The notes beneath the pieces are model-generated. The model worked only from the letters and a program-made list of their open reading frames with translations, did no database searches and was not told the DNA's origin. The translations under genes and the position numbers were made by a program. Source: JBCCSZ01 sp039199225 (GTDB lineage: Bacteria; Bacteroidota; Bacteroidia; Chitinophagales; Saprospiraceae). Taken from it: a stretch of 22,700 nucleotides of DNA. Shown here piece by piece: positions 22,363 to 22,700 of the stretch; the first letter of the stretch is position 1, and every line of letters starts with the position of its first letter. The stretch lies in the NCBI GenBank assembly GCA_039199225.1, contig JBCCSZ010000101.1:1-22700 (forward strand). Direction: 5' to 3'.

Positions 22363-22635
22363 TTCTCGAATAGCACCCTATTCCCTGGTCGGTCACGAGT
22401 ATGCCTTGTGATTTTCCAGGGAATTTTTATATCTTGTGTACACATCAGTCTCAATAAATTATTCAAACTTTCTTAGTAACCTAGCAATCGTTGGGCATAC
22501 TTTCATGTGGTTGTGAATGATGGAAAAACCATCAGTCTTTCATCCTCCTAGAGTCTGCTATTCGAGAACGGATAATGACATTACATCACGATGTATACCT
22601 TCATTCTCAAACGAGAGGATGAACTTAGACTGATG
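22363..22635. repeat. Nested inverted repeats at the right end
   Basis: Several arms interlock here. TTCTCGAATAGCA (22363-22375) is the exact inverse of TGCTATTCGAGAA (22556-22568). CATCAGTCT-TTCATCCTC (22530-22547) is the inverse of GAGGATGAA-CTT-AGACTGATG (22615-22635), apart from a 3-base insertion. CATCAGTCT also occurs directly at 22443-22451. Smaller perfect hairpins are TGATGG-AAAAA-CCATCA (22518-22534) and TACATC-AC-GATGTA (22582-22595). No protein-coding gene is visible. It may be a structured RNA or the remains of a palindromic mobile element. Confidence 0.6.
22380..22428 (+). terminator. Intrinsic terminator behind the small peptide gene
   Basis: ATTCCCTGG (22380-22388) pairs perfectly with CCAGGGAAT (22416-22424), and an inner TCAC/GTGA (22393-22396, 22408-22411) adds to the stem. 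TTTT follows at 22425-22428. It is oriented to end transcription of the 22233 gene. Confidence 0.8.
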
Positions 22636-22639
22636 TACC

Positions 22640-22667
22640 CCTACCCTCCGTTTGGGGGGTAGGATTT
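22640..22667 (+). terminator. Terminator-like hairpin near the right edge
   Basis: CCTACCCTCC (22640-22649), loop GTTT, and GGGGGGTAGG (22654-22663) make a 10-bp stem with one wobble, followed by ATTTTGG. It closes the inverted-repeat region and could end a transcript that starts inside it. Confidence 0.55.
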
Positions 22668-22700
22668 TGGATTTGTATGGAAATATACAAATACTTTTAA

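Noticed and set aside
22363..22635. Complete insertion sequence
   Set aside because: There is no transposase ORF between the inverted arms and no target-site duplication that I can identify; kept only as a repeat region.

Overview
The window looks like chromosomal DNA of a Bacteroidota bacterium, probably of the Saprospiria/Lewinella type. Three observations support this. Two secreted proteins end in type IX secretion (Por) sorting domains. Recognisable promoters follow the Bacteroidota pattern, a TTG or TTTG about 20 bp upstream of a TAnnTTTG-like -7 box. The gene families present (LytTR response regulator, BlaI with a long M56 peptidase, DUF2805 beside a photolyase, AsmA) are common in this phylum. 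The narrower placement is inference.

Region 1 (1-3016): a left-truncated GNAT acetyltransferase runs divergently from a LytTR response regulator that has no kinase beside it. The regulator's stop codon runs directly into a degenerate G/T-only tandem repeat of about 15 bp per unit. Region 2 (1586-6295, minus strand) is a three-gene regulatory unit. A BlaI/MecI-type repressor is preceded by three copies of a TACGAA-N4-TTCGTA palindrome placed over its promoter. It is followed by an 839-residue M56 (BlaR1-like) membrane metallopeptidase with a large proline-rich and coiled-coil extension, then by a two-PDZ protein with a type IX sorting tail.

Region 3 (6296-11149, plus strand) holds a tandem duplication of a small outer-membrane beta-barrel gene, leader region included, then a terminator. 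A cysteine-rich lipoprotein and a secreted M43-type metalloprotease follow as an operon closed by a perfect 12-bp hairpin. Region 4 (11145-15551) holds a Vat/CatB-like acetyltransferase, an iron-sulfur photolyase of the PhrB/FeS-BCP type overlapping a 47-residue DUF2256 zinc-ribbon gene, a divergent DUF2805 gene, and a class C beta-lactamase-fold serine hydrolase. Region 5 (15845-19946, minus strand) has a translationally coupled flavin reductase/DUF429 pair downstream of an AsmA-family envelope protein.

Region 6 (19947-22700) starts with tRNA-Val(UAC) behind a near-consensus promoter and 440 bp with no gene. Then come an AT-rich, lysine-rich, 477-residue helical-repeat protein of unknown function and a divergent 38-codon gene. 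That gene encodes a peptide with a double-glycine leader resembling Bacteroidota RiPP precursors. Its perfect terminator is followed by about 300 bp dense in inverted repeats. This last region is the best candidate for something undescribed.
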